From assembly GCA_913045325.1 (NCBI GenBank), contig CAJWPZ010000014.1, positions 1-42,250 of the forward strand: a stretch of 42,250 nucleotides of DNA, in the 5' to 3' direction. Both the position numbers and the translations under genes were made by a program. Within the stretch, counting starts at the first letter, position 1, and each line of letters begins with the position of its first letter. Under the pieces are notes generated by a model. It did no database searches. It was not told where the DNA came from and was given only the letters and a program-made list of their open reading frames with translations. Below, in pieces: positions 17,104 through 25,016 of the stretch. Source of the DNA: an uncultured Flavobacteriaceae bacterium (GTDB taxonomy: Bacteria; Bacteroidota; Bacteroidia; Flavobacteriales; Flavobacteriaceae).

Positions 17104-17152
17104 AACGTTTTACAAAACGTTGGTATAAAATAGGCGCACTGTAACAATGCGC
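17104..17152 (+). repeat. Two inverted repeats after the DUF2795 gene
   Basis: First, AACGTTTT (17104-17111) and AAAACGTT (17114-17121) form an almost continuous palindrome directly after the stop codon. Second, GCGCA (17134-17138) and TGCGC (17148-17152) enclose a 9-nt loop. Neither is followed by a T run, so they are not ordinary terminators by themselves. Confidence 0.6.
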
Positions 17153-17153
17153 T

Positions 17154-17185
17154 AAAAAAAGTCTCTGTCTGCAGGGGCTTTTTTT
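17154..17185 (+). terminator. Rho-independent terminator or attenuator between DUF2795 and secA
   Basis: Arms AGTCTCTG (17160-17167) and CAGGGGCT (17172-17179) pair with two G-U pairs around a TCTG loop. A-rich sequence precedes the stem and a run of T follows. If secA lacks its own promoter it would act as an attenuator for secA. Confidence 0.8.
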
Positions 17186-17256
17186 GTTATAGAGTTAACC
17201 CTATAACATACATACTATTACTATTCAATAAATAAAAAAATACAGCGTTTAACGCT
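17186..17256 (+). promoter_or_regulatory. Two palindromes in the region upstream of secA
   Basis: A 22-bp near-perfect palindrome occupies 17186-17207: GTTATAG, then A, GTTAAC, C, then CTATAAC, with one mismatched pair. A 13-bp perfect palindrome, AGCGTT-T-AACGCT, occupies 17244-17256, ending 19 bases before the secA ATG. No T run follows either, so operator or mRNA-structure roles are more likely than termination. No exact TAnnTTTG is present in this gap. Confidence 0.5.
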
Positions 17257-17275
17257 ATACAACATAACAAGACAC

Positions 17276-20200
17276 ATGGGATTTTTAGATAACGTATTAA
17301 AAGTATTTGTGGGAGACAAATCCAAGAAAGACCTTGGAGACATACAGCCCTATGTAGAACAGGTAAAATCTCATGAAGCTGCACTAGAAAAATTAAGTAT
17401 TGATGAGCTGCGCGCAAAAAGTGATGTGTTTAGAAACATCATCAAGGAAGATCAAAAAGAGATTCAAGACCAAATAGATGCACTTAAAATAGCTGCAGAC
17501 AAAGAAGAAGATATTGACAAAAAAGAAGATATCTACAACAAAATTGACGGCTTAAAAGATGATCGCTATGAAATTGAGAAAGCATCTTTAAATAAAATTT
17601 TAGGAGAGGCATTTGCTGTTATAAAAGAAACGGCAAAACGTTTTAAAAACAATGAAACCCTTAAAGTTACTGCAACAGCCTTTGACCGTGAACTATCTGG
17701 TGAAAAGGACTATGTAACACTTGATGGAGATCACGCCATTTGGAAAAACTCATGGGATGCAGCAGGAAAAGAAATAACCTGGGACATGGTACACTACGAT
17801 GTACAACTTATTGGAGGTGTTGCCCTACATCAAGGAAAAGTTGCAGAAATGCAGACAGGAGAAGGTAAAACCTTGGTGGCAACTCTGCCGGTATACTTAA
17901 ATGCCTTAGCTCAAAATGGGGTTCATGTGGTTACTGTAAATGATTATTTAGCAAAACGTGATAGCGCTTGGATGGCGCCAATATTTCAGTTTCATGGAAT
18001 GACCATAGACTGTGTTGATAATCACCAACCAAATAGTGAGTCAAGAAGAAATGCATACAACTGTGATATTACCTATGGTACAAACAATGAATTTGGTTTT
18101 GACTACTTGCGTGATAATATGGCTCACAAACCACAAGACCTAGTTCAAAGACCACACCATTACGCGATTGTTGATGAGGTAGATAGTGTATTAATTGATG
18201 ATGCAAGAACACCATTGATTATATCAGGACCTGTAGCGCAAGGAGATCGTCATGAGTTTAATGAATTAAAACCGAAAATTGCAGACATCGTAGCCGTTCA
18301 GCAGAAATACCTTACAGGTGTTTTGGCCGAGGCAAAGAAATTAATTAAAGAAGGAGATGTCAAAGAAGGAGGATTTAAGTTATTGCGTGTTTACAGAGGT
18401 ATTCCAAAAAACAAGGCCTTAATTAAATTTTTATCTGAAGAAGGAGTTAAACAAATTCTGCAAAAAACAGAAAACACCTACATGGCAGACAACAACCGTG
18501 AAATGCCTCTAGTTGATGCAGAGTTGTACTATGTCATTGAAGAAAAAAACAACCAAATAGAACTTTCAGACAAAGGAGTTGATTATCTATCTGGACCAGA
18601 CAATCCAGATTTCTTTGTTATGCCAGAAATTGGAACAGAAATAGCAAAAATTGAAGCACAAGAATTATCTAGTGAACAAGAAGCAACTCTTAAAGAAGAA
18701 TTATTTAGAGATTTCGGTATTAAGAGTGAACGTATTCATACCCTGAGTCAATTACTAAAAGCCTATTCTTTGTTTGAAAAGGACACGCAGTATGTTGTCA
18801 TGGAAAACAAGGTAATGATCGTTGATGAGCAAACGGGGCGTATTATGGATGGACGCCGCTACAGTGACGGGCTACACCAAGCCATTGAGGCTAAAGAAAA
18901 TGTAAAGATTGAGGCAATGACTCAAACCTTTGCAACGGTTACCCTGCAGAATTACTTCCGTATGTATAGAAAGTTATCTGGTATGACAGGTACAGCCGTT
19001 ACAGAAGCAGGAGAACTTTGGGAAATCTACAAACTAGATGTGGTAGAAATACCAACCAATAGACCTATTGTTCGTGATGATCGTGAAGACAAAATTTACA
19101 AAACTAAAAGAGAAAAATACAACGCTGTTATTGATGAGGTAACAGAACTCTCTAAGCAAGGAAGACCAATATTAATTGGTACAACATCTGTAGAGATATC
19201 TGAACTATTAAGCCGTATGCTTAGCATCAGAAAAGTGAAGCACAATACCTTGAATGCGAAGATGCATAAAAGTGAGGCAGATATTGTTGCCCAAGCAGGA
19301 GATCCTGGTGTGGTTACCATTGCTACCAACATGGCAGGTCGTGGTACAGATATTAAATTAAGTGATGCTGTAAAGGCCTCTGGCGGTCTTGCTATTGTAG
19401 GTACAGAACGTCATGACTCTAGACGTGTAGACAGGCAGCTAAGAGGTCGTTCTGGACGTCAAGGAGATCCTGGAAGCTCTCAATTTTACGTCTCTTTAGA
19501 GGATAACTTAATGCGTCTTTTTGGTAGCGAACGTATTGCTAAGATGATGGATAGAATGGGCCTTGAAGAAGGAGAAGTAATACAACACTCTATGATTTCT
19601 AAGTCTATAGAACGAGCTCAGAAAAAAGTAGAAGAAAACAATTTTGGTATTCGTAAGCGTTTGTTAGAATATGATGATATTATGAACGCCCAGCGTGAGG
19701 TAATATACAAAAGAAGATACAACGCATTGTTTGGAGATAGACTTAGAGTTGATATTGCCAACATGATTTACGACACTGCAGAGATCATTTCGCAAAATAA
19801 CAAAGAAAGTCAAGATTTTAAGAATTTTGAATTTGAGTTAATACGTTATTTTTCTATTGCTGCTCCTATAGACCAAAACGAATTTGAAAAATTAGAATCT
19901 CAAAATATTGCAGGTAAAGTATATAAGGTTGCCTATGGCCACTATCAAGAAAAAATGAGGCAAAATGCAGAGATTGCCTTCCCGGTAATCCAAAATGTAT
20001 ATGAGAACCATAAAGATCAATACAAGCGTATTTTAGTGCCTTTCACAGATGGAGTAAAGACCTTAAATGTTGCCACAGATCTAGAAATAGCCTATCAAAC
20101 AAAAGGTGCAGAACTGGTAAAAGATTTTGAGAAAAACATCTCACTTGCCATTATCGATGATTCTTGGAAAACACACCTGCGTAAAATGGATGAATTAAAG

Positions 20201-20629
20201 CAGTCTGTACAACTTGCGGTACATGAGCAAAAAGATCCACTTTTAATTTACAAATTTGAAGCCTTCGAACTCTTTAAAAAGATGGTAGAAAATGTAAACA
20301 AAGATGTATTGTCATTCTTGTTTAAAGGAGAGTTGCCTAAAGAAAACCAAAGACAAATTCAAGAAGCGCGAGAGGTAAAAAGTAAGCAAAAACTCAACGA
20401 GCAGAAAGATGAAATTGAAAACCTTGACCAGCGCTCTGTTGGGTCTAAGGCAGCTGGACAAACACAAAACCAGCCCTCCGTAACAGAAACCATTACCCGT
20501 GAAATGCCAAAAATTGGTCGTAATGATAAAGTTACTATAAAGCATGTAATGAGCGGAGAGACCAAACAAGTAAAATACAAACAAGCAATACCTCTGATAA
20601 CAAAAGGTGAATGGGTATTAACTCAGTAA
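17276..20629 (+). CDS. secA: Preprotein translocase ATPase SecA
   Basis: SecA is the ATPase that pushes signal-peptide proteins through SecYEG. Visible motifs: Walker A MQTGEGKT near 193, DEVDSVLIDDARTPLIISGP near 299 (Walker B), the preprotein cross-linking domain, then GTTSVE, TNMAGRGTDI and the QLRGRSGRQGDPG helicase motif. At 1117 residues it is about 200 longer than the E. coli protein. The extra sequence is mainly a charged helical stretch near 55-150 and an insertion near 330-460, as in other Bacteroidota. It lacks the C-terminal Cys-rich zinc motif that binds SecB; the tail is instead basic and ends KGEWVLTQ. A strong terminator follows. Confidence 0.97.
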   Translation: MGFLDNVLKVFVGDKSKKDLGDIQPYVEQVKSHEAALEKLSIDELRAKSDVFRNIIKEDQKEIQDQIDALKIAADKEEDIDKKEDIYNKIDGLKDDRYEIEKASLNKILGEAFAVIKETAKRFKNNETLKVTATAFDRELSGEKDYVTLDGDHAIWKNSWDAAGKEITWDMVHYDVQLIGGVALHQGKVAEMQTGEGKTLVATLPVYLNALAQNGVHVVTVNDYLAKRDSAWMAPIFQFHGMTIDCVDNHQPNSESRRNAYNCDITYGTNNEFGFDYLRDNMAHKPQDLVQRPHHYAIVDEVDSVLIDDARTPLIISGPVAQGDRHEFNELKPKIADIVAVQQKYLTGVLAEAKKLIKEGDVKEGGFKLLRVYRGIPKNKALIKFLSEEGVKQILQKTENTYMADNNREMPLVDAELYYVIEEKNNQIELSDKGVDYLSGPDNPDFFVMPEIGTEIAKIEAQELSSEQEATLKEELFRDFGIKSERIHTLSQLLKAYSLFEKDTQYVVMENKVMIVDEQTGRIMDGRRYSDGLHQAIEAKENVKIEAMTQTFATVTLQNYFRMYRKLSGMTGTAVTEAGELWEIYKLDVVEIPTNRPIVRDDREDKIYKTKREKYNAVIDEVTELSKQGRPILIGTTSVEISELLSRMLSIRKVKHNTLNAKMHKSEADIVAQAGDPGVVTIATNMAGRGTDIKLSDAVKASGGLAIVGTERHDSRRVDRQLRGRSGRQGDPGSSQFYVSLEDNLMRLFGSERIAKMMDRMGLEEGEVIQHSMISKSIERAQKKVEENNFGIRKRLLEYDDIMNAQREVIYKRRYNALFGDRLRVDIANMIYDTAEIISQNNKESQDFKNFEFELIRYFSIAAPIDQNEFEKLESQNIAGKVYKVAYGHYQEKMRQNAEIAFPVIQNVYENHKDQYKRILVPFTDGVKTLNVATDLEIAYQTKGAELVKDFEKNISLAIIDDSWKTHLRKMDELKQSVQLAVHEQKDPLLIYKFEAFELFKKMVENVNKDVLSFLFKGELPKENQRQIQEAREVKSKQKLNEQKDEIENLDQRSVGSKAAGQTQNQPSVTETITREMPKIGRNDKVTIKHVMSGETKQVKYKQAIPLITKGEWVLTQ

Positions 20630-20645
20630 GCACTAATCTAAATAT

Positions 20646-20680
20646 AAAACCCCCAAAGGCATTTGCCCTTGGGGGTTTTA
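20646..20680. terminator. Bidirectional terminator between secA and the leftward sigma-factor unit
   Basis: The stem AAAACCCCCAAAGGC / GCCCTTGGGGGTTTT (one mismatch) with a short ATTT loop lies between two convergent gene ends (20629 and 20696). T runs follow on both strands. Confidence 0.9.
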
Positions 20681-20695
20681 TATTTAGAGAGTACC

Positions 20696-21724
20696 TTATT
20701 GTAAAATTAGATTACTATAATCTGCATTAACAAGAAAATTACTGCTAGTACTCGCATTTTTATAGAAACCTCTAGCCAGGACTCTTTGCGCCTGTTTTGT
20801 GATATTAAATTGTAAGGCTTTAGGGTGTTTTAAACTTGACTTTTTTCCGTTAAACAAAAATGTAAATGGACTCTCAGGCATGGCAACAGAGGCATCTGTA
20901 TTACGCAGTACAATCTCTAAGCGGGTAAAGTTATCTGCTACTTTATCAACAATCAAGTTTCCAAAGGAGCCTGTAACAAAGGCCTCTTTATTAATACTGC
21001 CAACATACACATTACTAGAATTAGCATTAAGCTGTATGCTCTCTAGGGTTTGAATTTCACAGGTATCTACAAACTTAACATACAAGGTGCCATACTGCCA
21101 ATGCTTTATTACCACGGGAGCATAAGAGGCATTAATGAGAGTCTGTACTCCATCGATACGATCTGCGGTAAAAGGGGTGTGATTTAAGGTTGCTTTTACA
21201 TTAAATGCATCTGTCATTTTAATTTCGCCGTATCTCACATTGATATCTGTTTTTGTGTTTTTTGGCATTTTAATGACAATGGTTCTTTTGGCCAGGGGCT
21301 TTGTTTTTAAATTGCTTGTTTTTACAATGGTTTTAACCGCTCCATCTTTATCATAGGCAAATACAAAGTTATATTGGTTGCCTATTTGACCCTCTAAATT
21401 AGAAACACTAGTACCGTTTGCTTTGCCGGTAGAGGTTATAATTACATTTTTTGAGCTTCCTGAAACCTCAAAATTCCAAGCATCAAAAAGAGCTTTTTTT
21501 TGTTCTTTGGTTACATTTTCTGCTTCTATAAAAGCTTGGACCTCCACCTTGTCTTTATTCCAGGTTTCAAAAATAACATTGGTATAAGAGGTCTTTAAAG
21601 TAACCACCATATCATCACCAGCATTATAAGAGGCTACAAATTTTTCTTGAGAAAAACCGGTAGCAACCAACACAAGAGCTAGTACCCAAAATAGCCTAAA
21701 CTTCAATGCTACTAATATTTTCAT
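20696..21724 (-). CDS. Exported beta-rich protein of an ECF sigma unit, DUF4097-like
   Basis: This 342-residue protein has a Sec signal peptide (about 1-26, ending ATGFSQ). The mature part is rich in Val, Thr, Asn and Lys with short alternating strands such as TNVIFETWNKDKVEVQAFIEAE and RTIVIKMPKNTKTDINVRYGEIKM. It looks like the parallel beta-helix or adhesin-type DUF4097 fold, an assignment by pattern only. No catalytic residues are recognised. It is the third gene of a leftward unit and overlaps the membrane gene upstream by 29 bases, so it is probably a periplasmic partner or output of that sigma system. Confidence 0.65.
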   Translation of the reverse strand: MKILVALKFRLFWVLALVLVATGFSQEKFVASYNAGDDMVVTLKTSYTNVIFETWNKDKVEVQAFIEAENVTKEQKKALFDAWNFEVSGSSKNVIITSTGKANGTSVSNLEGQIGNQYNFVFAYDKDGAVKTIVKTSNLKTKPLAKRTIVIKMPKNTKTDINVRYGEIKMTDAFNVKATLNHTPFTADRIDGVQTLINASYAPVVIKHWQYGTLYVKFVDTCEIQTLESIQLNANSSNVYVGSINKEAFVTGSFGNLIVDKVADNFTRLEIVLRNTDASVAMPESPFTFLFNGKKSSLKHPKALQFNITKQAQRVLARGFYKNASTSSNFLVNADYSNLILQ

Positions 21725-22301
21725 TGGTGTTGTTTTTTAGTTCTTTTAATTTTATTTTAAGCTTCATTAATAATTCTAGTCTCATTTTAAGATTGTCTAC
21801 CAAGGCTGTAATAATCTCTTCTGTAGGACCTGCCTGTGTAAGGTCAAAATTTAAGCTTTCATACTCTAAATCTAGCATCTGTAATTGTTGCATGTATCCA
21901 TCAATTACATCTTTATTATCTGGGGTGATTGTTAAAGAGGCTAATGCACCTTCGATACCAGTTGTATAGTACTGCTCAATACGTTTTAAATCTGGAGAGA
22001 TATCAGCTAAGTGAACAAGAGTTTCATCACTTTGAGACTCTACCCCAGGAACACTCTCAACAAAACTATTTTCCAGACTATTTTTGGATAATTGATAATA
22101 TCCAAAAACACTCACGGCAACAAACGCTATTGCAACAGCAGCAATTTTCATCCAAAACTGCTTTGGACTAGAAGCCTGCAGTGTCTTGTTTGGGCTAAAA
22201 TTAGCCTGTAACCTGGCTTCAAACCGAGCCTGGTGATCTTTTGGTAATTTTGGCTCTATTGATGTGCTAGCCTTTATTATATCTCTAATATCCTGTGCCA
22301 T
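21696..22301 (-). CDS. Predicted membrane anti-sigma factor-like protein
   Basis: This 201-residue protein has a cytoplasmic N-terminal part of about 50 residues (starting MAQDIRDIIKAS, Arg/Asp-rich helix), one membrane segment (about 51-69) and a periplasmic helical C-terminal part (about 70-201) ending in Lys/Asn-rich sequence. The topology and location directly behind an ECF sigma gene (overlap 17 bases) are those of an anti-sigma factor. No zinc-binding HxxxCxxC motif is present, so it is not the ZAS type. Function is inferred from context and topology. It overlaps the downstream gene by 29 bases. Confidence 0.65.
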   Translation of the reverse strand: MAQDIRDIIKASTSIEPKLPKDHQARFEARLQANFSPNKTLQASSPKQFWMKIAAVAIAFVAVSVFGYYQLSKNSLENSFVESVPGVESQSDETLVHLADISPDLKRIEQYYTTGIEGALASLTITPDNKDVIDGYMQQLQMLDLEYESLNFDLTQAGPTEEIITALVDNLKMRLELLMKLKIKLKELKNNTNENISSIEV

Positions 22302-22833
22302 AGTGTAGCTGTTTTAGATGTTGTTGTAATTGTATTTTACCGCGATGAAGCTTTGTTCTGGAGGCACTCTGTGTGATATCAAGAACTTCGGCTATTTCTT
22401 GATGATCATATCCTTCTAACAAAAATAATTGTACCACAGATTTATAATTTGGAGACAACTTTGCAATTGCCTGGTCTATAAGTTGTTTGGTGATATGATT
22501 GTCAACAGACCAACTTTCATCCTCTTGTTGTTCAACACTAAGGGTCTGTTCGTTAATTTCTTCAAAATATATTTTTTTCTTTTTTAAAGCATCCAAACAG
22601 GTATTTATTACAATACGTTTCAACCATGCTCCAAAACTAACATCACCTTTAAACTGGTCTATTTTCTTAAATGCCTTAATAAAAGCAACTTGCATAGCAT
22701 CTTCTGCCTCTGCTGTGTCTTTTAGATACCTACTAGCGACCACAAACATACCATCACAGTACTGAGTATATAGCGCTGTTTGGGCTCTAGGGTTTTGTGC
22801 TCTGCACTGCTCGACAAGTAAAGAATTTGACAC
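22285..22833 (-). CDS. ECF RNA polymerase sigma factor
   Basis: This 182-residue protein is an extracytoplasmic-function sigma-70 factor. Region 2 is seen as AEDAMQVAFIKAFKKIDQF (about 42-60) followed by FGAWLKRIVINTCLDALKKKK. Region 4 is the C-terminal helix-turn-helix, with YKSVVQLFLLEGYDHQEIAEVL and ASRTKLHRGKIQLQ (about 125-172). The start is GTG: no in-frame ATG exists upstream of region 2. It heads the three-gene leftward unit with overlaps of 17 and 29 bases, so sigma, anti-sigma-like and exported protein are probably made together. The signal sensed is unknown. It is divergent from a T9SS cargo gene. Confidence 0.93.
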   Translation of the reverse strand: MSNSLLVEQCRAQNPRAQTALYTQYCDGMFVVASRYLKDTAEAEDAMQVAFIKAFKKIDQFKGDVSFGAWLKRIVINTCLDALKKKKIYFEEINEQTLSVEQQEDESWSVDNHITKQLIDQAIAKLSPNYKSVVQLFLLEGYDHQEIAEVLDITQSASRTKLHRGKIQLQQHLKQLHYGTGY

Positions 22834-22925
22834 AGTTGGTGATGGTTTGTTAAAGGTCCTTTAATAGACGACAATTTAACTACGCTGTTTCACAAAAGCA
22901 TCTATTTTTTAAAAAAAAATAATAC

Positions 22926-22933
22926 TATATTTG
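22926..22933 (+). promoter_or_regulatory. Predicted -7 element (TATATTTG) of the second T9SS cargo gene
   Basis: TATATTTG matches TAnnTTTG exactly, 22 bases before the ATG. The -33 region is a T run without a clear TTG. Confidence 0.55.
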
Positions 22934-22955
22934 AGAAACAAGCAAAATCTAAGTC

Positions 22956-24416
22956 ATGAAAAAAACATATAATTTATTTTTACTCATTCTAATATCTTCT
23001 TTTACAATTTACACCCAAGCACAAAATGGAGGAGACACTTGCGATTCTGCTGTTGTAGTTTTAGAAGGAATTGTTTCTCAAACACAAATTAATGATGTTA
23101 GTGGAGGTGCCAATGGAGGTGACGCTGCATGGTTTGTCTATACCCCATCAGAAAATGGAACCATTAATGTCAATTCTTGTTTGGGCGGCTCTGATACTAG
23201 AGTGTCAATTTGGAACAATTGCTCAGATGCTGCAGCCCTAGCAGATGATGACGACTCTTGCCCATTTGCGGCAGATGGTTCTGGAAATGCATATGCCTCT
23301 GAAATTATTGGATTTACAGTTACGGCTAACCAAAGCTATTACATACAATGGGATGACAGATGGGACGAGAATCCTTTTAATTGGGAATTATCTTTTGATC
23401 CAGAGGGTTTTAATGACAACTGCCAAACAGCGCTTGATATTCTTTGTGGAGGCTCCATAGAAGGAACAACAATAGATAAAACAGATACAAATGGAGTTAA
23501 TGGCCCTGATGCTTTTTATAAATTTATAGAGACATCACCACTACCTAGAGATGTTGCATTTTCTTTGTGTACAGCCTTTGATTATGATCCTTACATGAGA
23601 ATCTATACCAGCTGTGATCTTGACAACCCAATTGAAAATGACGATGCCTGTGACCTTGGCTCAGAAATAACATTAACAACACTTCCAGGAACCACCTATT
23701 ACATAGCCATAGAAGGCTATAATGGAGACACTGGAAACTTCACATTAACTGTAGATTGTGCCTCGCCACCAGAACCCCCAGTAAATGATCTAATTGCAAA
23801 TGCAATAAATATTCCTGGCGTATACACAGATGAAAATGTGAACACACAATTTGCCACAGAAGAGGGTGGCAATCCAACCAATTGCACCATTGACGGATTT
23901 AATGGTGTTTGGTATTACTTTTTGTGTACCCCTGGAATGGGACTAACAGACGCCTCTATTGTATCACCAAGCGGTGTGAATAGCGTCATATTTTTTGAAG
24001 CCAATACCCCAACCCCAAATGTAACAGAGTTAATTAGGGTTGAGGATGCTCAAAACCCATGTTTTACTGGAACTAATTCTTCCATAGAACCAGAAATAGG
24101 TAAATACTATTTCTTGTTAGCAACCAATTCTGGAGGAGCAACAGACATCACTATATCACAAATTCTTGGTGTTGAAAATACTGTTTTTGAAAACTTCACC
24201 TATTTCCCTAATCCAAGTTCTGGGATAGTGACACTTAAAAACAACACTAGTATTGAAAAAGTTGTTCTTAGAAACATTCTAGGTGCTGTTGTATTGGAAA
24301 GTACAATAAACGCAACACAAGCCAGTATTGATTTGCAGTCTCTTGCCAGGGGGTCTTATATATTATCTGTGATTGTAGATGGGCAAAGTGCGCAATACCA
24401 ACTTATAAAACAGTAA
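22956..24416 (+). CDS. Secreted protein with type IX secretion (type A) sorting domain
   Basis: This 486-residue protein has a Sec signal peptide (about 1-22, ending TQAQ) and a C-terminal type A sorting domain from about residue 413: FTYFPNPSSGIVTL, then a final strand ending YQLIKQ. The middle holds repeated Cys-containing beta domains, with strands such as GDAAWFVYTPSENGTINVNSC and GPDAFYKFIE. These resemble pre-peptidase C-terminal-type binding domains in tandem (about 23-145, 150-265, 275-400). No catalytic motif is seen, so a surface binding or adhesin-like role is likely. It is divergent from the ECF sigma unit and ends with a strong terminator. Confidence 0.85.
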   Translation: MKKTYNLFLLILISSFTIYTQAQNGGDTCDSAVVVLEGIVSQTQINDVSGGANGGDAAWFVYTPSENGTINVNSCLGGSDTRVSIWNNCSDAAALADDDDSCPFAADGSGNAYASEIIGFTVTANQSYYIQWDDRWDENPFNWELSFDPEGFNDNCQTALDILCGGSIEGTTIDKTDTNGVNGPDAFYKFIETSPLPRDVAFSLCTAFDYDPYMRIYTSCDLDNPIENDDACDLGSEITLTTLPGTTYYIAIEGYNGDTGNFTLTVDCASPPEPPVNDLIANAINIPGVYTDENVNTQFATEEGGNPTNCTIDGFNGVWYYFLCTPGMGLTDASIVSPSGVNSVIFFEANTPTPNVTELIRVEDAQNPCFTGTNSSIEPEIGKYYFLLATNSGGATDITISQILGVENTVFENFTYFPNPSSGIVTLKNNTSIEKVVLRNILGAVVLESTINATQASIDLQSLARGSYILSVIVDGQSAQYQLIKQ

Positions 24417-24441
24417 GAGTCTTACCGTTTTATTTAAACGT

Positions 24442-24482
24442 AAAAATTCCAAAGTTAACCTGTTAACCTTGGAATTTTTTTA
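24442..24482. terminator. Bidirectional terminator between the T9SS cargo gene and ohr
   Basis: A long stem AAAAATTCCAAAGTTAAC / GTTAACCTTGGAATTTTT with a 2-nt loop and one mismatch is flanked by T runs on both strands, between two convergent gene ends. Confidence 0.9.
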
Positions 24483-24500
24483 TAGTAATTATATTAGGTA

Positions 24501-24926
24501 TCAGTCTAATAATAAATTTAGAGTTACTGTAATATTATCTTGTGTAGCTCTAGAAAACGGGCACATTTGGTGGGCATCATTAACTAATTGCTCTCCTGTT
24601 TTTGTGTCAACATCTGGAATGTAACAATCTAAAGTTGCTTCCAGAAAGAAACCATCTTCATCTTTACAAAATCCAATGGTAGCATCTACACTAATTTGAC
24701 TCACATCTATGTCTAGTTTTTCTATACCAACGACAGCTTGTAAAGCTCCGCCAAAACAGGCTGCGTATGCTGCCCCAAAAAGTTGTTCTGGATTTACACC
24801 TTGACCATCATCTCCGCCCATAGATTTAGGAACAGATAAAGCCATATCTATTGGGCCATCTTCACTTAGCACATGGCCGGCTCTTCCGCCTGTTGCATTC
24901 GTTGTTGCTTCATATAATACACTCAT
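24501..24926 (-). CDS. ohr: Organic hydroperoxide resistance protein (Ohr/OsmC family)
   Basis: Ohr is a thiol peroxidase that reduces organic and lipid hydroperoxides, generally using lipoylated proteins as reductant. The 141-residue length is right. The two catalytic cysteines are at 57 (AAYAACFGGAL) and 122 (HQMCPFSRAT). The supporting Arg15 (GGRAGHV) and Glu47 (NPEQLF), which form the active-site salt bridge in the family, are also present. It stands alone, leftward, divergent from meaB. No MarR-type OhrR gene is next to it, so peroxide control by a neighbour is not visible. Confidence 0.93.
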   Translation of the reverse strand: MSVLYEATTNATGGRAGHVLSEDGPIDMALSVPKSMGGDDGQGVNPEQLFGAAYAACFGGALQAVVGIEKLDIDVSQISVDATIGFCKDEDGFFLEATLDCYIPDVDTKTGEQLVNDAHQMCPFSRATQDNITVTLNLLLD

Positions 24927-24975
24927 ACTATTTTATTTTTGTGTTAATTATTCAATATACAGTTCAAAACAAGTT

Positions 24976-25010
24976 TTGAAAAATCAAATGTCATAAATTT
25001 GTCATAAATT
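24976..25010 (+). promoter_or_regulatory. meaB promoter region with a perfect 11-bp tandem repeat
   Basis: TGTCATAAATT occurs twice in perfect tandem at 24989-24999 and 25000-25010. The junction creates TAAATTTG (24994-25001), an exact TAnnTTTG element 15 bases before the meaB GTG. TTTTG at 24974-24978 is a possible -33 half, at shorter than usual spacing (15 bp). Confidence 0.5.
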
Positions 25011-25016
25011 CACATA

